Below, one piece after another: positions 8,322-17,200 of a DNA stretch of 64,000 bases; the stretch's first letter is position 1; each line of letters begins with the position of its first letter. The position numbers and the translations under genes are program-made. The notes under the pieces were generated by a model. It was given only the letters and a program-made list of their open reading frames with translations, was not told the DNA's origin and did no database searches. Origin of the DNA: Desulfosarcina widdelii (lineage in GTDB: Bacteria > Desulfobacterota > Desulfobacteria > Desulfobacterales > Desulfosarcinaceae); NCBI RefSeq assembly GCF_009688965.1, contig NZ_AP021875.1:4340001-4404000 (forward strand), in the 5' to 3' direction.

Positions 8322-8501
8322 GATTTCCCCCTTAGGGCGGCGCTGTATCAAACCCGATATCGGCGTTATGCTTCACCCCTCGTCACTGCGGAGTATCGCC
8401 AATACACCTCATTCCTCGTGGCTCGCAAGCCTTGATCTCGGCCTTGATACAACGCCGCTGATTAGATTGATTTCTGTTGTTGAGCGCACAACCTCGGGTT
8501 T

Positions 8502-8560
8502 CGTAGGAGCGGCTTCCAGCCTCGATCATATCAGAATCGCGGCTGGAAGCCACTCCTACG
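8502..8560. repeat. Inverted repeat between divergent genes
   Basis: Twenty-base arms (8502-8521 and 8541-8560) match at 19 of 20 positions around a 19-base loop. The arms read CGTAGGAGCGGCTTCCAGCC and its complement. They sit in the 360-base gap between the molybdoenzyme and the GlxA-type regulator. The sequence type is a common extragenic palindrome in this group, so it is more likely a repeat than an operator. The rest of the gap shows nothing else recognisable. Confidence 0.65.
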
Positions 8561-8684
8561 CCAGTTTGTTCCTCCCCCGTTTGAATGGCCATTTGTGTAT
8601 TATTGTTATAGCGCTTGCCAGCGGAATAAAAAAGTGGCATAAGTGACAATTAATGTGCAAAAAATGCCATTCAGGAATTTACCC

Positions 8685-9680
8685 ATGCCTAAAATTAGCT
8701 TTTGGATAACCGAAGGCGCCCTGTTCTCCAGTGTTACTACGCTAACCGACGCCTTTGCCATCGCCAATCTCTGGCAGCGCGCCCTTGAGGAAGAGGAAGC
8801 CGGACCGCTGTTTCAAACCGAAATTCTGACCACCGATGGCGCCCCGGTGACCGCGCTGGGAAATATCCCCGTATTACCCCACGGAGCGGTTGACGACAAG
8901 GCCTCCACCGATTGCCTGATCGTCGCCCCCACGCTTCCCAACGTCACACCCATTCCTTCGAATCTTGATTGCCTGGACCGCTGGATCGATGCATTGCGCC
9001 GCAGGGGGACGCCCATCGCCACGGTTTGCACCGGAACCTTTATCCTCGCCGAACTGGGACTGCTGGACGGCAAAACCGCCACCACCAACTGGCAGTACGC
9101 CCGTATGTTTCAAAAACAATACCCGATGGTCAACCTGAACGTCCAGCATATGTTGACCGAAGACGACGGCATCCTGTGTACCGGAGCCGCCACGGCCGTT
9201 TACCAGCTTGCTCTGCACCTCATCCGCCGGTTCGGTTCCAATCGGCTCGCATCCGCCTGCTGCAAAGCGCTTCTCGTGGACCCCAACCGCAGCAGCCAGA
9301 CACCTTACGTCCTCACGCGTCCCTTGAGAAATCACAGCGACGCCCAGGTCCTCAAAGCCCAGCAGCTCATTGCGGAAAATTACGCCGCCATCGACAGCGT
9401 TGATGCCATCGCCCGGGAAGTAGGCATCAGCCCCCGCCATTTCAAAAGGCGCTTCAAGTCCGCCACAGGAGACCTGCCCCTCAAATACCTGCAGCGAATC
9501 CGCATCGATGCGGCCAAGGAGAAGCTGGAAACCACCAATCAGACTATCGAGGAGATTACCTGGGACGTCGGATACCATGATGTCAGTTCATTCTGCCGGC
9601 TCTTCAAGCAGCACACGGCCATTTCGCCCAGTGCCTACCGGGAAAAATTCTTCGTCCCCACAGGGAGAATGACCGCTTGA
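8685..9680 (+). CDS. GlxA-type transcriptional regulator (DJ-1/PfpI domain + AraC HTH)
   Basis: The 331-residue protein has two parts. Residues 1-190 form a class I glutamine amidotransferase-like DJ-1/PfpI domain with the nucleophile-elbow-like VCTGTFILAELGLLDG. Residues about 225-325 form an AraC-type double helix-turn-helix (VDAIAREVGISPRHFKRRF and EITWDVGYHDVSSFCRLF). Such proteins are cytoplasmic activators or repressors of catabolic genes. The start MPKISFW at 8685 is chosen over an upstream GTG because AGGAA precedes it by seven bases. The gene is divergent from the molybdoenzyme and is followed 28 bases later by the Rieske-like gene, so it may control one or both. Confidence 0.85.
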   Translation: MPKISFWITEGALFSSVTTLTDAFAIANLWQRALEEEEAGPLFQTEILTTDGAPVTALGNIPVLPHGAVDDKASTDCLIVAPTLPNVTPIPSNLDCLDRWIDALRRRGTPIATVCTGTFILAELGLLDGKTATTNWQYARMFQKQYPMVNLNVQHMLTEDDGILCTGAATAVYQLALHLIRRFGSNRLASACCKALLVDPNRSSQTPYVLTRPLRNHSDAQVLKAQQLIAENYAAIDSVDAIAREVGISPRHFKRRFKSATGDLPLKYLQRIRIDAAKEKLETTNQTIEEITWDVGYHDVSSFCRLFKQHTAISPSAYREKFFVPTGRMTA

Positions 9681-9708
9681 AAAAAGATATCCACACAAGG
9701 AGGAAAAA

Positions 9709-10116
9709 ATGAAATTCTTCAAACGGCTGTTGGGAATCTGCGAAACCGCGCCGCCAAACGATCCGCATGCATGGACGGTTTCAAACGGCATCGTCAGTAT
9801 AAACCTTGCCCGCATGCCGGAACTGAACACCCCCGGCAGCGCCGTGCGTTTGGAGGGCAAGGACCCGGCACACCGGTTGCTGGTCTTTCACGGCGACGAT
9901 GGCCAGCATCACGCCGTGTCTAACCGCTGCACCCACATGGGCCGACGCATCGACCCCATCGCCGGCAGCAAAATCATTCAGTGTTGTTCGGTCTCCAAAT
10001 CGACCTTTACCTACGACGGCAAGCCAGTGGGCGGGGCGGCGAAAAAGCCGCTGCAAACCTATCCGGTAGACCGTGAAGGAGATACTCTGACGATCACTTT
10101 ATCCAATGACGGTTAA
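9709..10116 (+). CDS. Rieske-like [2Fe-2S] domain protein with degenerate second ligand pair
   Basis: The 135-residue protein has the small Rieske fold. The first ligand pair is intact as C74-T-H76 in a CTHMGRRID loop. The second loop reads C92-C-S-V-S96-K-S-T-F, where the canonical CPxHGSxF would place a His, so one of the four cluster ligands appears to be replaced by Ser. It lacks a signal peptide or membrane anchor, so it should be cytoplasmic. It begins 28 bases after the GlxA-type regulator, behind AAGGAGGAAAAA, and is probably co-transcribed. It might hold an altered cluster or none. The partner enzyme is unknown. Confidence 0.7.
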   Translation: MKFFKRLLGICETAPPNDPHAWTVSNGIVSINLARMPELNTPGSAVRLEGKDPAHRLLVFHGDDGQHHAVSNRCTHMGRRIDPIAGSKIIQCCSVSKSTFTYDGKPVGGAAKKPLQTYPVDREGDTLTITLSNDG

Positions 10117-10120
10117 AATG

Positions 10121-10246
10121 GTTTTGCAAAAAATCGAATTTGGTCCATTGATGTCGTTCCCGCGAAGGCGGGAACCCAGTACTTTCCGTTAGTTATAGAT
10201 TCCCGCCTTGCGCGGGAATGACATGTCTGGTGACTTTTTGCGAAAC
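10121..10246. repeat. MITE-like element, copy 2
   Basis: The ends GTTTTGCAAAAAATC (10121-10135) and GACTTTTTGCGAAAC (10232-10246) are inverted copies with 13 of 15 matches. Inside lie two hairpins, TTCCCGCGAAGGCGGGAA and TTCCCGCCTTGCGCGGGAA. It sits right behind the Rieske-like gene, so the hairpins could also serve as a transcription terminator. Confidence 0.6.
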
Positions 10247-10366
10247 TGTCAGGATTCGAGGATTCGAGCGAAAATCCCTTGACCCCTTGACTCCTTGAAT
10301 CCTGGAACCCTTCAGAAACGTTGGTTTAAATTCAAACGCATCAAAAAACATCATCAGGAGCATTCA

Positions 10367-11482
10367 ATGACAACCTCTCCCCTTTACCGGTCCACCACCA
10401 TCAATGGCCTTTCCCTGCCCAACCGTTTTGTCCGCTCGGCCACCTGGGAAGGCATGGCCACCGTGGACGGCAAGGTCACACCCAAGCTCACGGAAACCAT
10501 GCTAGCCCTGGCCCGAGGCGGTGTAGGCCTGATCGTCTCCGGTCACGCTTATGTAGAGAAAAAGGGTCAGGCCAGCCCCTTCCAGATGGGGATTTACGAT
10601 GACAGCCGGGTCGACGGTCTGACCTCCATGACCGCCGCCGTCCACGAAGCCGGCGGCCGCATCGTGGCCCAACTGGCTCACGCCGGCACCTTCGCCCTGG
10701 AAAAGGCCATTGGCACGGCGCCGGTAGTGGCCTCGGTTTTCGACGGTTTAGCCAAGACCCCACGCGCCGAACTCTCTATCGACGATATCTCCGCCTTGAA
10801 GGAAGCCTATGTCGCCGCGGCCAAACGAGCCAAAACGGCCGGCTTCGACGGTATCCAGTTGCACAGCGCCCACGGCTACTTGCTGAGCCAGTTTCTCTCC
10901 CCCTGGTTCAACCGTCGAACCGACGCCTATGGCGGACCGGTGGACAATCGGGTGCGCATCCACACGGAAATCATCCGGGCCATCCGGGAGGAGGTTGGAA
11001 AAGACTATCCCCTGCTGGTTAAAATGAACTGTGAGGATTTCGCCGAAGGTGGGCTAACTGTTGAAGAAAGCATCGCGGCGGCCCGGCAAATGGTCGCCGC
11101 CGGGCTGGATGCCATCGAACTGAGCGGTGGACTGCTCACCGGCGGCAAGTTTTCCCCCAGCCGGCCCAATATCGACAAGCCGGAGAAGGAGGCCTATTTC
11201 CAGGAAGCGGCCCGGGCCTTCAAGAAAGAACTCAGCGTGCCGTTGATCCTGGTGGGCGGCATCCGTTCACCGGAGGTGGCCGAACGCCTGCTGGCCGACG
11301 GCACGGCCGATTACTTCTCCATGTCCCGGCCCCTGATTCGCGAACCCGACCTGGTCAACCGCTGGCAATCCGGGGACCGCAGCCCGGCCCGCTGCATTTC
11401 GGACAACCTCTGTTTCCGTCCGGGGATGACAGGCAAGGGAATTTATTGCGTGACCGAGGAGCGCATGGAAGCCCGACAGTAA
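10367..11482 (+). CDS. NADH:flavin oxidoreductase, Old Yellow Enzyme family
   Basis: The 371-residue FMN-dependent TIM barrel belongs to the OYE family, which reduces activated C=C bonds of enones and related compounds. Landmarks are NRFVRSATWEGM, the QLAHAG strand, the substrate-binding IQLHSAHGYLLSQFLSP segment, SPWFNRRTDAYGG, and the phosphate-binding LVGGIRSPEVAERLL. Unlike 2,4-dienoyl-CoA reductase it has no C-terminal iron-sulfur or pyridine-nucleotide domain, so it is the short single-domain form. The start is set by CAGGAG six bases before ATG 10367. The gene converges on the DUF3137 gene downstream. Confidence 0.85.
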   Translation: MTTSPLYRSTTINGLSLPNRFVRSATWEGMATVDGKVTPKLTETMLALARGGVGLIVSGHAYVEKKGQASPFQMGIYDDSRVDGLTSMTAAVHEAGGRIVAQLAHAGTFALEKAIGTAPVVASVFDGLAKTPRAELSIDDISALKEAYVAAAKRAKTAGFDGIQLHSAHGYLLSQFLSPWFNRRTDAYGGPVDNRVRIHTEIIRAIREEVGKDYPLLVKMNCEDFAEGGLTVEESIAAARQMVAAGLDAIELSGGLLTGGKFSPSRPNIDKPEKEAYFQEAARAFKKELSVPLILVGGIRSPEVAERLLADGTADYFSMSRPLIREPDLVNRWQSGDRSPARCISDNLCFRPGMTGKGIYCVTEERMEARQ

Positions 11483-11509
11483 AACGGGCGATGCGTTTCG
11501 CCCCGCGTT

Positions 11510-13303
11510 TCAAAGGGCCCGGGCCTTTTTGCGCCAATGACTGAGCAGGACCGCCCCGAAAAAGATAAAAAACCCGGCAAAAAAATAGGGCACATAATTG
11601 AATTTGGGGTTCCCCGGAACCAGCACGGCCTGTTCGGGCTTATCGGGATTGTAGTAAACGGGTATGGTTTTGCCTTGGGGATATCGGGAAACGACCTGCC
11701 TGGCGCTGCCGATGGACGACAAATAAGAAATTTTTGCAGATTTATACTGATGTCCATCGATGTGGTATTGATAGGCGATTTTCGGGTATTCCTTCACCGT
11801 GGTTTTTTTGTCGGCCCCTTCCCCGCTGGTGCTGGTCTGCTTTTCGATTTCCGATTGGACGATACTGCCGGTTACGTTCGGCCAGGATTTGCTTGCCAAG
11901 CTGGTTCGATAGCCATTGTAGCTGAACCCGGCGATAACGATGCCAACGGCGAGAAAAAGAACGGCGAACGCCAATTTTTCCATGGCTGGAGACAGAAAGC
12001 TGCCCGCGAGCAAAAACAGACCGACGCCCATGGTGATCAATCCGCCCATACCGACGCCCGACAGCAGAAACGGCAAGGCAATCAATACCAGAAAAATGCC
12101 AACGACCCGCTTCCCCCAGCGTTTGGCCGTCTTGATCTTGGGCGCCATGGAGGTGTCGGCCTTATTGACGAAATCCTTGAAAAGCGCCTTGGTTTCATCC
12201 TCCGAATAGCGTTTCCGGCCTTTCATCTCCTGGTACGTCGGCGGAGGAGGTGGTGTACCGGATGGTCCGGCGTCCAGGACGGTATTGGCCGCGGCCACGG
12301 AGGTTGCCTCCGCCGGTCCTTTCTGCGTCCATATGCGCGTATTGAGATTCAAATCGTCCACGATATCGACGACCAGTTTCAAATCGTCGTAATACTCCTG
12401 GATGTGGGAGATATTGAGCAGGCTTTCCCTGATTTTGGGCTCGAACAGTTCTCTTTGAAAGGGAATGGCCACAAAAAGTTTGGAGGCCGAAAAAGAAAGC
12501 CGCATCTCCTGATTCGCCCGGTTCCGAAAATCGACGATCCGACGTATTAAACTGGTGGAAAGGATATAGCGTGCTTCCACCTGATCCTGGCCATAAACCA
12601 CGAACAGCTTTTCGAATTCCGGGTCTTCCATCTTGACCAGTTGGCCGTTTTGCACGTTGAGGCGCTGGAGGGCCTGGCCGATATCACCAAACAGCCGCTG
12701 GGCCGTGTCCGGCAGGACAATGGTCGTTCCCTTGAAGGATTTGTTGAAATCGGCAATGAAGAGAAGTCCGTTGAAAATGGGGGTGATTCGTTTTTTCGTT
12801 CGATTCGTGCTGCTGGAACTCGAACTTCGCCGGACGATGTCGACCCGCTTGGCATGCACCTCCGAGAATTGAATGGCCGTCTCCCCCAGGGTGCCGCTCA
12901 CCAGATCGTCCCCGCTGTATTCACCGGGCTTGTCGACAAACAAATGGCTGGCCATAAAAGCTTCCCTGGGCACCATTCCGGCTTTGTCGTACCGCAGACG
13001 CTGATCGACAAAGGCCACGATCCTGGGGATGATCTTGTCCTTGAAACCCGTGTGGTAGTCCCGGTAGTACTTGATGTGCCAGAAGAAAAACGTAAAAAGG
13101 GCCGATAAAATGATAAACGTCAACCAGACCATGAGATAAAGGTTGAGGCCGAACAGACCATGAACGAATAAAAACGCCAGATTGAGCGCCACGAAAATAA
13201 CGATGGCCTGCACCAATTTCTTTTTTACGGTGAGCCGTTGCGCCTCCAGCTTCTCCAGGTCCGGCAGCAAATCGGATTGGTAAAAGGATTCCAGTGATTG
13301 CAT
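11510..13303 (-). CDS. DUF3137-DUF3592 membrane protein, LemA partner
   Basis: The 597-residue inner-membrane protein comes 18 bases after lemA on the same strand. Two adjacent transmembrane helices lie at about residues 30-75. A soluble DUF3137-type region follows (residues about 90-330, with GDDLVSGTLGETAIQFSEVHA), then a proline-rich linker and a second helix cluster at about 395-465. The C-terminal region (about 470-590) looks like DUF3592: SWPNVTGSIVQSE, YPKIAYQYHIDGHQYKSAKI, RYPQGKTIPVYYNPDKPEQA, then a last helix. LemA followed by a DUF3137 protein is a common bacterial pair, but the added DUF3592 domain is less usual. The molecular function is unknown. AAGGAGCAACC precedes the start. 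Confidence 0.75.
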   Translation of the reverse strand: MQSLESFYQSDLLPDLEKLEAQRLTVKKKLVQAIVIFVALNLAFLFVHGLFGLNLYLMVWLTFIILSALFTFFFWHIKYYRDYHTGFKDKIIPRIVAFVDQRLRYDKAGMVPREAFMASHLFVDKPGEYSGDDLVSGTLGETAIQFSEVHAKRVDIVRRSSSSSSTNRTKKRITPIFNGLLFIADFNKSFKGTTIVLPDTAQRLFGDIGQALQRLNVQNGQLVKMEDPEFEKLFVVYGQDQVEARYILSTSLIRRIVDFRNRANQEMRLSFSASKLFVAIPFQRELFEPKIRESLLNISHIQEYYDDLKLVVDIVDDLNLNTRIWTQKGPAEATSVAAANTVLDAGPSGTPPPPPTYQEMKGRKRYSEDETKALFKDFVNKADTSMAPKIKTAKRWGKRVVGIFLVLIALPFLLSGVGMGGLITMGVGLFLLAGSFLSPAMEKLAFAVLFLAVGIVIAGFSYNGYRTSLASKSWPNVTGSIVQSEIEKQTSTSGEGADKKTTVKEYPKIAYQYHIDGHQYKSAKISYLSSIGSARQVVSRYPQGKTIPVYYNPDKPEQAVLVPGNPKFNYVPYFFAGFFIFFGAVLLSHWRKKARAL

Positions 13304-13321
13304 GGTTGCTCCTTTTCGCGG

Positions 13322-13879
13322 TTAAAGATCGAGGAGTTGACCCACATCCACGTTCTTGCGCTCCTGGGCCTCGATTTCAAAAAACACCTTCTGCTGATAG
13401 CCCATCAAACGGGCGACAATGTTGCTGGGAAACATTTCCAGGGCGTTGTTGTAATCCTTGACCGAAGCGTTGTAGGCCCTGCGTGCCGCGGAAATCTGCT
13501 CCTCCACTTCGTTTAAAGAAGCCTGCAGGTTGGTGAAGTTCTCGCTGGCCTTCAGATCCGGATAGTTTTCCGCAGCCACCATGATTTTACCGATGGCACT
13601 GGACACTTCCCGGTCCAGGGCCACGGCATCCGCATCGCTCATCTGGCCGGATATGGACTTTGCGCGCATCTCGGTCACCCGGGTGAGCACATCGACTTCA
13701 TGCTGCATGTAGCGATTGACCATCTTGGTCAGGTTCGGAATCAGGTCGAAACGCTTTTTCAGCAGCACATCGATGCTGGAAAAGGCGGTGGCCACCTGGT
13801 TTTTCTTACCCACCAGGTTGTTGTAAAGCAGGATAAAAAGAAGAACGATAGCGCCAATGACAATCAGAGTAACGACCAT
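13322..13879 (-). CDS. lemA: LemA family protein
   Basis: The 185-residue protein has one N-terminal membrane helix (VVTLIVIGAIVLLFILLY) followed by the LemA core: NNLVGKKNQVATAFSSIDVLLKKRFDLIPNL, the long helices around YMQHEVDVL, and the conserved AENYPDLKASENF and AARRAYNASVKDYNNALEMFPSNIVA. LemA proteins form helical bundles exposed outside the inner membrane. Their biochemical role is unresolved, but they are repeatedly found beside DUF3137 or TPM-domain membrane proteins, as here. GGGAGTCACC precedes the ATG. It lies 20 bases behind the Cys-rich small protein gene, in the middle of the envelope cluster. Confidence 0.9.
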   Translation of the reverse strand: MVVTLIVIGAIVLLFILLYNNLVGKKNQVATAFSSIDVLLKKRFDLIPNLTKMVNRYMQHEVDVLTRVTEMRAKSISGQMSDADAVALDREVSSAIGKIMVAAENYPDLKASENFTNLQASLNEVEEQISAARRAYNASVKDYNNALEMFPSNIVARLMGYQQKVFFEIEAQERKNVDVGQLLDL

Positions 13880-13899
13880 GGTGACTCCCTATCCGATTT

Positions 13900-14217
13900 T
13901 TAGTTACAGACATCCAACCTGCACATCTTTTTGATGTCGGCTGCATGAATACGATCGCACAGGCTGCAGTCCTTGTTTTTCATGGCCAGTTGGTAGTAGC
14001 ACCAGCCGTGTACCCCGTCGGCCTTGGGCCAGTATTTGAGGATATTCTCGCACAGCTCGGGCTGGTTATGCTGTTCCACGGCTTCCTGGTAACACCAGGG
14101 GCCGCGGGGGTGGTCCTTGCATTCCAAATAGATGTGGTCGTCTTCCGCAAAGGTAACCATCGCCATCAAACAAAACGCACTTAATGCGCATAAGAACAAA
14201 ATTTTTTGCATTTCCAT
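13900..14217 (-). CDS. Small secreted Cys-rich protein with a tandem WCY...LC repeat
   Basis: The 105-residue precursor has a signal peptide (core ILFLCALSAFCLMAMVTFA). The mature part of roughly 80 residues holds eight cysteines, an even number compatible with disulfides in an oxidising compartment. Two copies of a repeat are visible, WCYQEAVEQHNQPELCENI and WCYYQLAMKNKDCSLCDRI, about 35 residues apart. An alternative start at 14265 overlaps the upstream metallopeptidase stop in ATGA but would add a 16-residue basic extension and has no binding site. I prefer 14217, with AAAGG about eight bases upstream. I do not recognise a named family. The position between the metallopeptidase and lemA suggests it works with them in the envelope. 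Confidence 0.6.
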   Translation of the reverse strand: MEMQKILFLCALSAFCLMAMVTFAEDDHIYLECKDHPRGPWCYQEAVEQHNQPELCENILKYWPKADGVHGWCYYQLAMKNKDCSLCDRIHAADIKKMCRLDVCN

Positions 14218-14261
14218 AGCTTTTGCCTTTGTTTTTATTGAAAGCCTTCTCCTGGTACCAG

Positions 14262-17200
14262 TCATTGATCTGCTGGTTCATCACTCAAATTAAGCGACCA
14301 CTCAAAACTCTCCGTAAGCATTCCCTTGCGAAATCCTTTTTTGTTTGGTTCCGAATATTCATGATCAATTGGATTCTCGATACAAGCTTTTCCAGAAGCG
14401 GACATACCTGAGCTTTGTCTGGCCCGCCAGACCGGATCCATGGGCAGGCCTTCGCGAGCCTTACCGCCGCTGCTGAAGGTCAGCTGCATCACGGCGTCCT
14501 TAGTCTCATTACTGTTTTTGGGAATGGTTTCATAGCCGTTTTGGGTACGGCGGCGGCTGTAGCCGCTGCCGTGCTGATCGACCATCATGTCGACATCCAG
14601 TTGGGGGACGCGAACCCATTGTATCTTGCCGCTGTCGGGATCGTAGTAGATGTCCGCCCGGATGCGGCCCTGTTCGATACGCTGACGGCTTTCCTCGGAC
14701 AGCCCCCTGGCCGACCAGTGTTCGCCATAATTGATATCCCACTGGTTGCTGATGCCGCCGCTGTCCGTGCGTTCGCCCCGGCTGCGGGAACGTTTCGACC
14801 CGCCCGCGTTGGCGATGCGGCAGTGTTTGACCCGGTAGCGCACTTTCATCAGGCCGGTTTTTTTGTCGATCCGGGCCTGGGGCGTCTTGATGATATTTTC
14901 CATAAATCCGCGCACCATCTTGACCTGGTCGGGATCCGTGTCTTTAACCCTGCTTTCCATCAGGTCCAGGGATTCACTTTGTTCGGGCGCGATGCGTTCG
15001 CTGAGGTCCAGTTCCAGACGTAGCGTTATTGAACGATTGCTTTCAGTATGACGGGACTGGGTTTCGGTGACATAGGCGCTGATGCGGGATGTGGATTCAA
15101 GTTGCTCGCGCTCTTCGAATGACCGGGTGAGGGCCAGGGTGCCGCTGCAGCAGCGGGCGGTGGGCTGGGGGGCAATGGCCAGAGGTTCAATAATCTCCAG
15201 GTCGTCGTCAGAACATCCGGCCACAACATGGAGCCGGGAAAAATTCTGGTCGTCCCGGTTCAGGCAAAAAAGGCGTTCGTCTCTGTCGCTCCAATCTTCA
15301 TATGCTTTGCGTCCGTCGCGGTAGTGAATGATGGCCTGAACGCTGACCTTGTCCGCATGCTTTTGAAACGGTGCCAGATCGAAGCTCACCGCCGGCGCGT
15401 CCACGCCTTGCAGTGAATTGGCGATTTCAAAATAGGCGCTCTGGTAGCCATCCAGGTCCACCAAACCGGTGGCAATGCCATTTTGGTCAAGGGTCAGTTT
15501 TTGAAACCCGTGGTCGGCGATAAGAAAAAGAGGGTCAAAACCGCCATGCTCGCCAAGGGTATCGGGCATTTTCCCGTCTTCGGGTTCCACATCCAGGGTC
15601 GCCAGGCTGAAGGCCTTCCAGACGTCATCCAGATCGGCCACCGCATTTTCGATGGACGCTATGGCAGAATCGCCATCCGCCCGGTTTTCCCAGATCAGCC
15701 GAATCACCGAATCGGTGTGCGGATTGATTTTGGTCAGATAGTAGGGGAACAGATAGAGGCCATATACGGCCTTTTCCTCATCGGTGTCCAGCGGCCAGAT
15801 GCGGCCGGCCTCCTCTTCGAAAGCGTCTTCGATATAGTCCTGTTCGGTGTTCCATGTCTTGTCGATAAAATCTTCGGCCCAGACAGCGGTGCTTTCCATC
15901 AGCCAGGCCGGGGAAAACCAGTTGAAGGCGGCCTGAAAGGCATGAAACATCTCATGGGCCAGGGTGGCGCCCATAAGCCGGGGGGTCTCACACTCGCTGG
16001 TGGAAATGAAGATGGTCGGCACGGCCCCCGATGCGGTACACATTCCAAGACTAGACTGTACCGAACCGTCTTCATCCTCATCAATTAATTCTTTAACAAG
16101 AAAGATTTTGAGTTTGTTGTCGCCCTTATCAATCGTCTTGCGGCCCAGGAGGCGTTCAAAGCGCTCGTACATTTTGGTTTTGGCGACCATGCGTTTGGCC
16201 AAAGCCACCTCGTCCTCCATGCCCGGTTCACCCCAGATCACCAGGGTATACCCGGTATCCGTGTGGTAAATGTCTCTTAGGGGCCTCGCGTCGGCCCATG
16301 CGGTTGAGATCAGGCGAAACCCTTTGTGGGTTTTTTGGCCGCCGTTTCCGGGGAAAAATCTGGAATGCCAGATGCTGTCGGGATTCTCCGGGGACAACAG
16401 GTAGGGCATGATTTCCCTGCGGGTGGCCTCGTCCAGGCGATCCAGGTTTTTTTGAACTTCTATCAGGGTTGGCGTGGCGCTGGCCGGTGCGCGTTCGGGC
16501 CGATAGGATTCGGGCACGCCGCCGGGCCTGAACAGCCGTAAAATACGATAACGCGCGGCCTGGTTGATGTCGATGCGGCCGCACTTCAGGTCGTAGGCCA
16601 GTTGGCGGGCCGAGGGAAGCTTGCGGAACTGGATGCTACGCTGGATCACTGGGCCACCCAGCACACTGGCTGTCAAATTCAGGGGCCGGCCCGGTGCCGG
16701 GGTGTCTGCGGGCACCAGGGTCACTCGCCTGAAATCCGTGGACCATTGGGGGGCCCAGGCGGTTTCCTCCGGTGTGATTGTGAAATTGAAAAAGGCCGGG
16801 TCCACCGGCTGGGAGAAGTGAATCACAAGGGGCCGGTCTGCTTCCAGCAATCCATTTTTTTTGATATTCGGCGCGAACATGGCCAGGCGGTGGTCGGCCA
16901 CCGGTGTATGGATTGGCAGCCCTACGGCTTTTTCCGGGGCGGTTCTTGCCTGGGAGCCGTTACCCATTGCACCTTTTAAAGCCTGCTGTTCCTGGAGGGG
17001 CTGGGTTTCGGTCGCTTTTTCCCCGTCGTTGGCCTGGGGCATTTGAACCAGGGCGATGGTAACAAGGGTGCGCCCGTCTTTGGCCTCTGCTTTCAGGGTA
17101 AACTGTCCGCTCTGCCTTTTCAGGATAAAGGCGCTACGTTTGCCAATGGATAAAATCCGACCTTTCGGCCACCCCCTGGCCTGCATGGCGTTGTTGTAAA

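Noticed and set aside
11512..11530. Palindrome AAAGGGCCCGGGCCTTTTT as a terminator between convergent genes
   Set aside because: It lies inside the last codons of the DUF3137 protein. It may help terminate the OYE transcript, but it is not an independent intergenic hairpin, so it was not listed.
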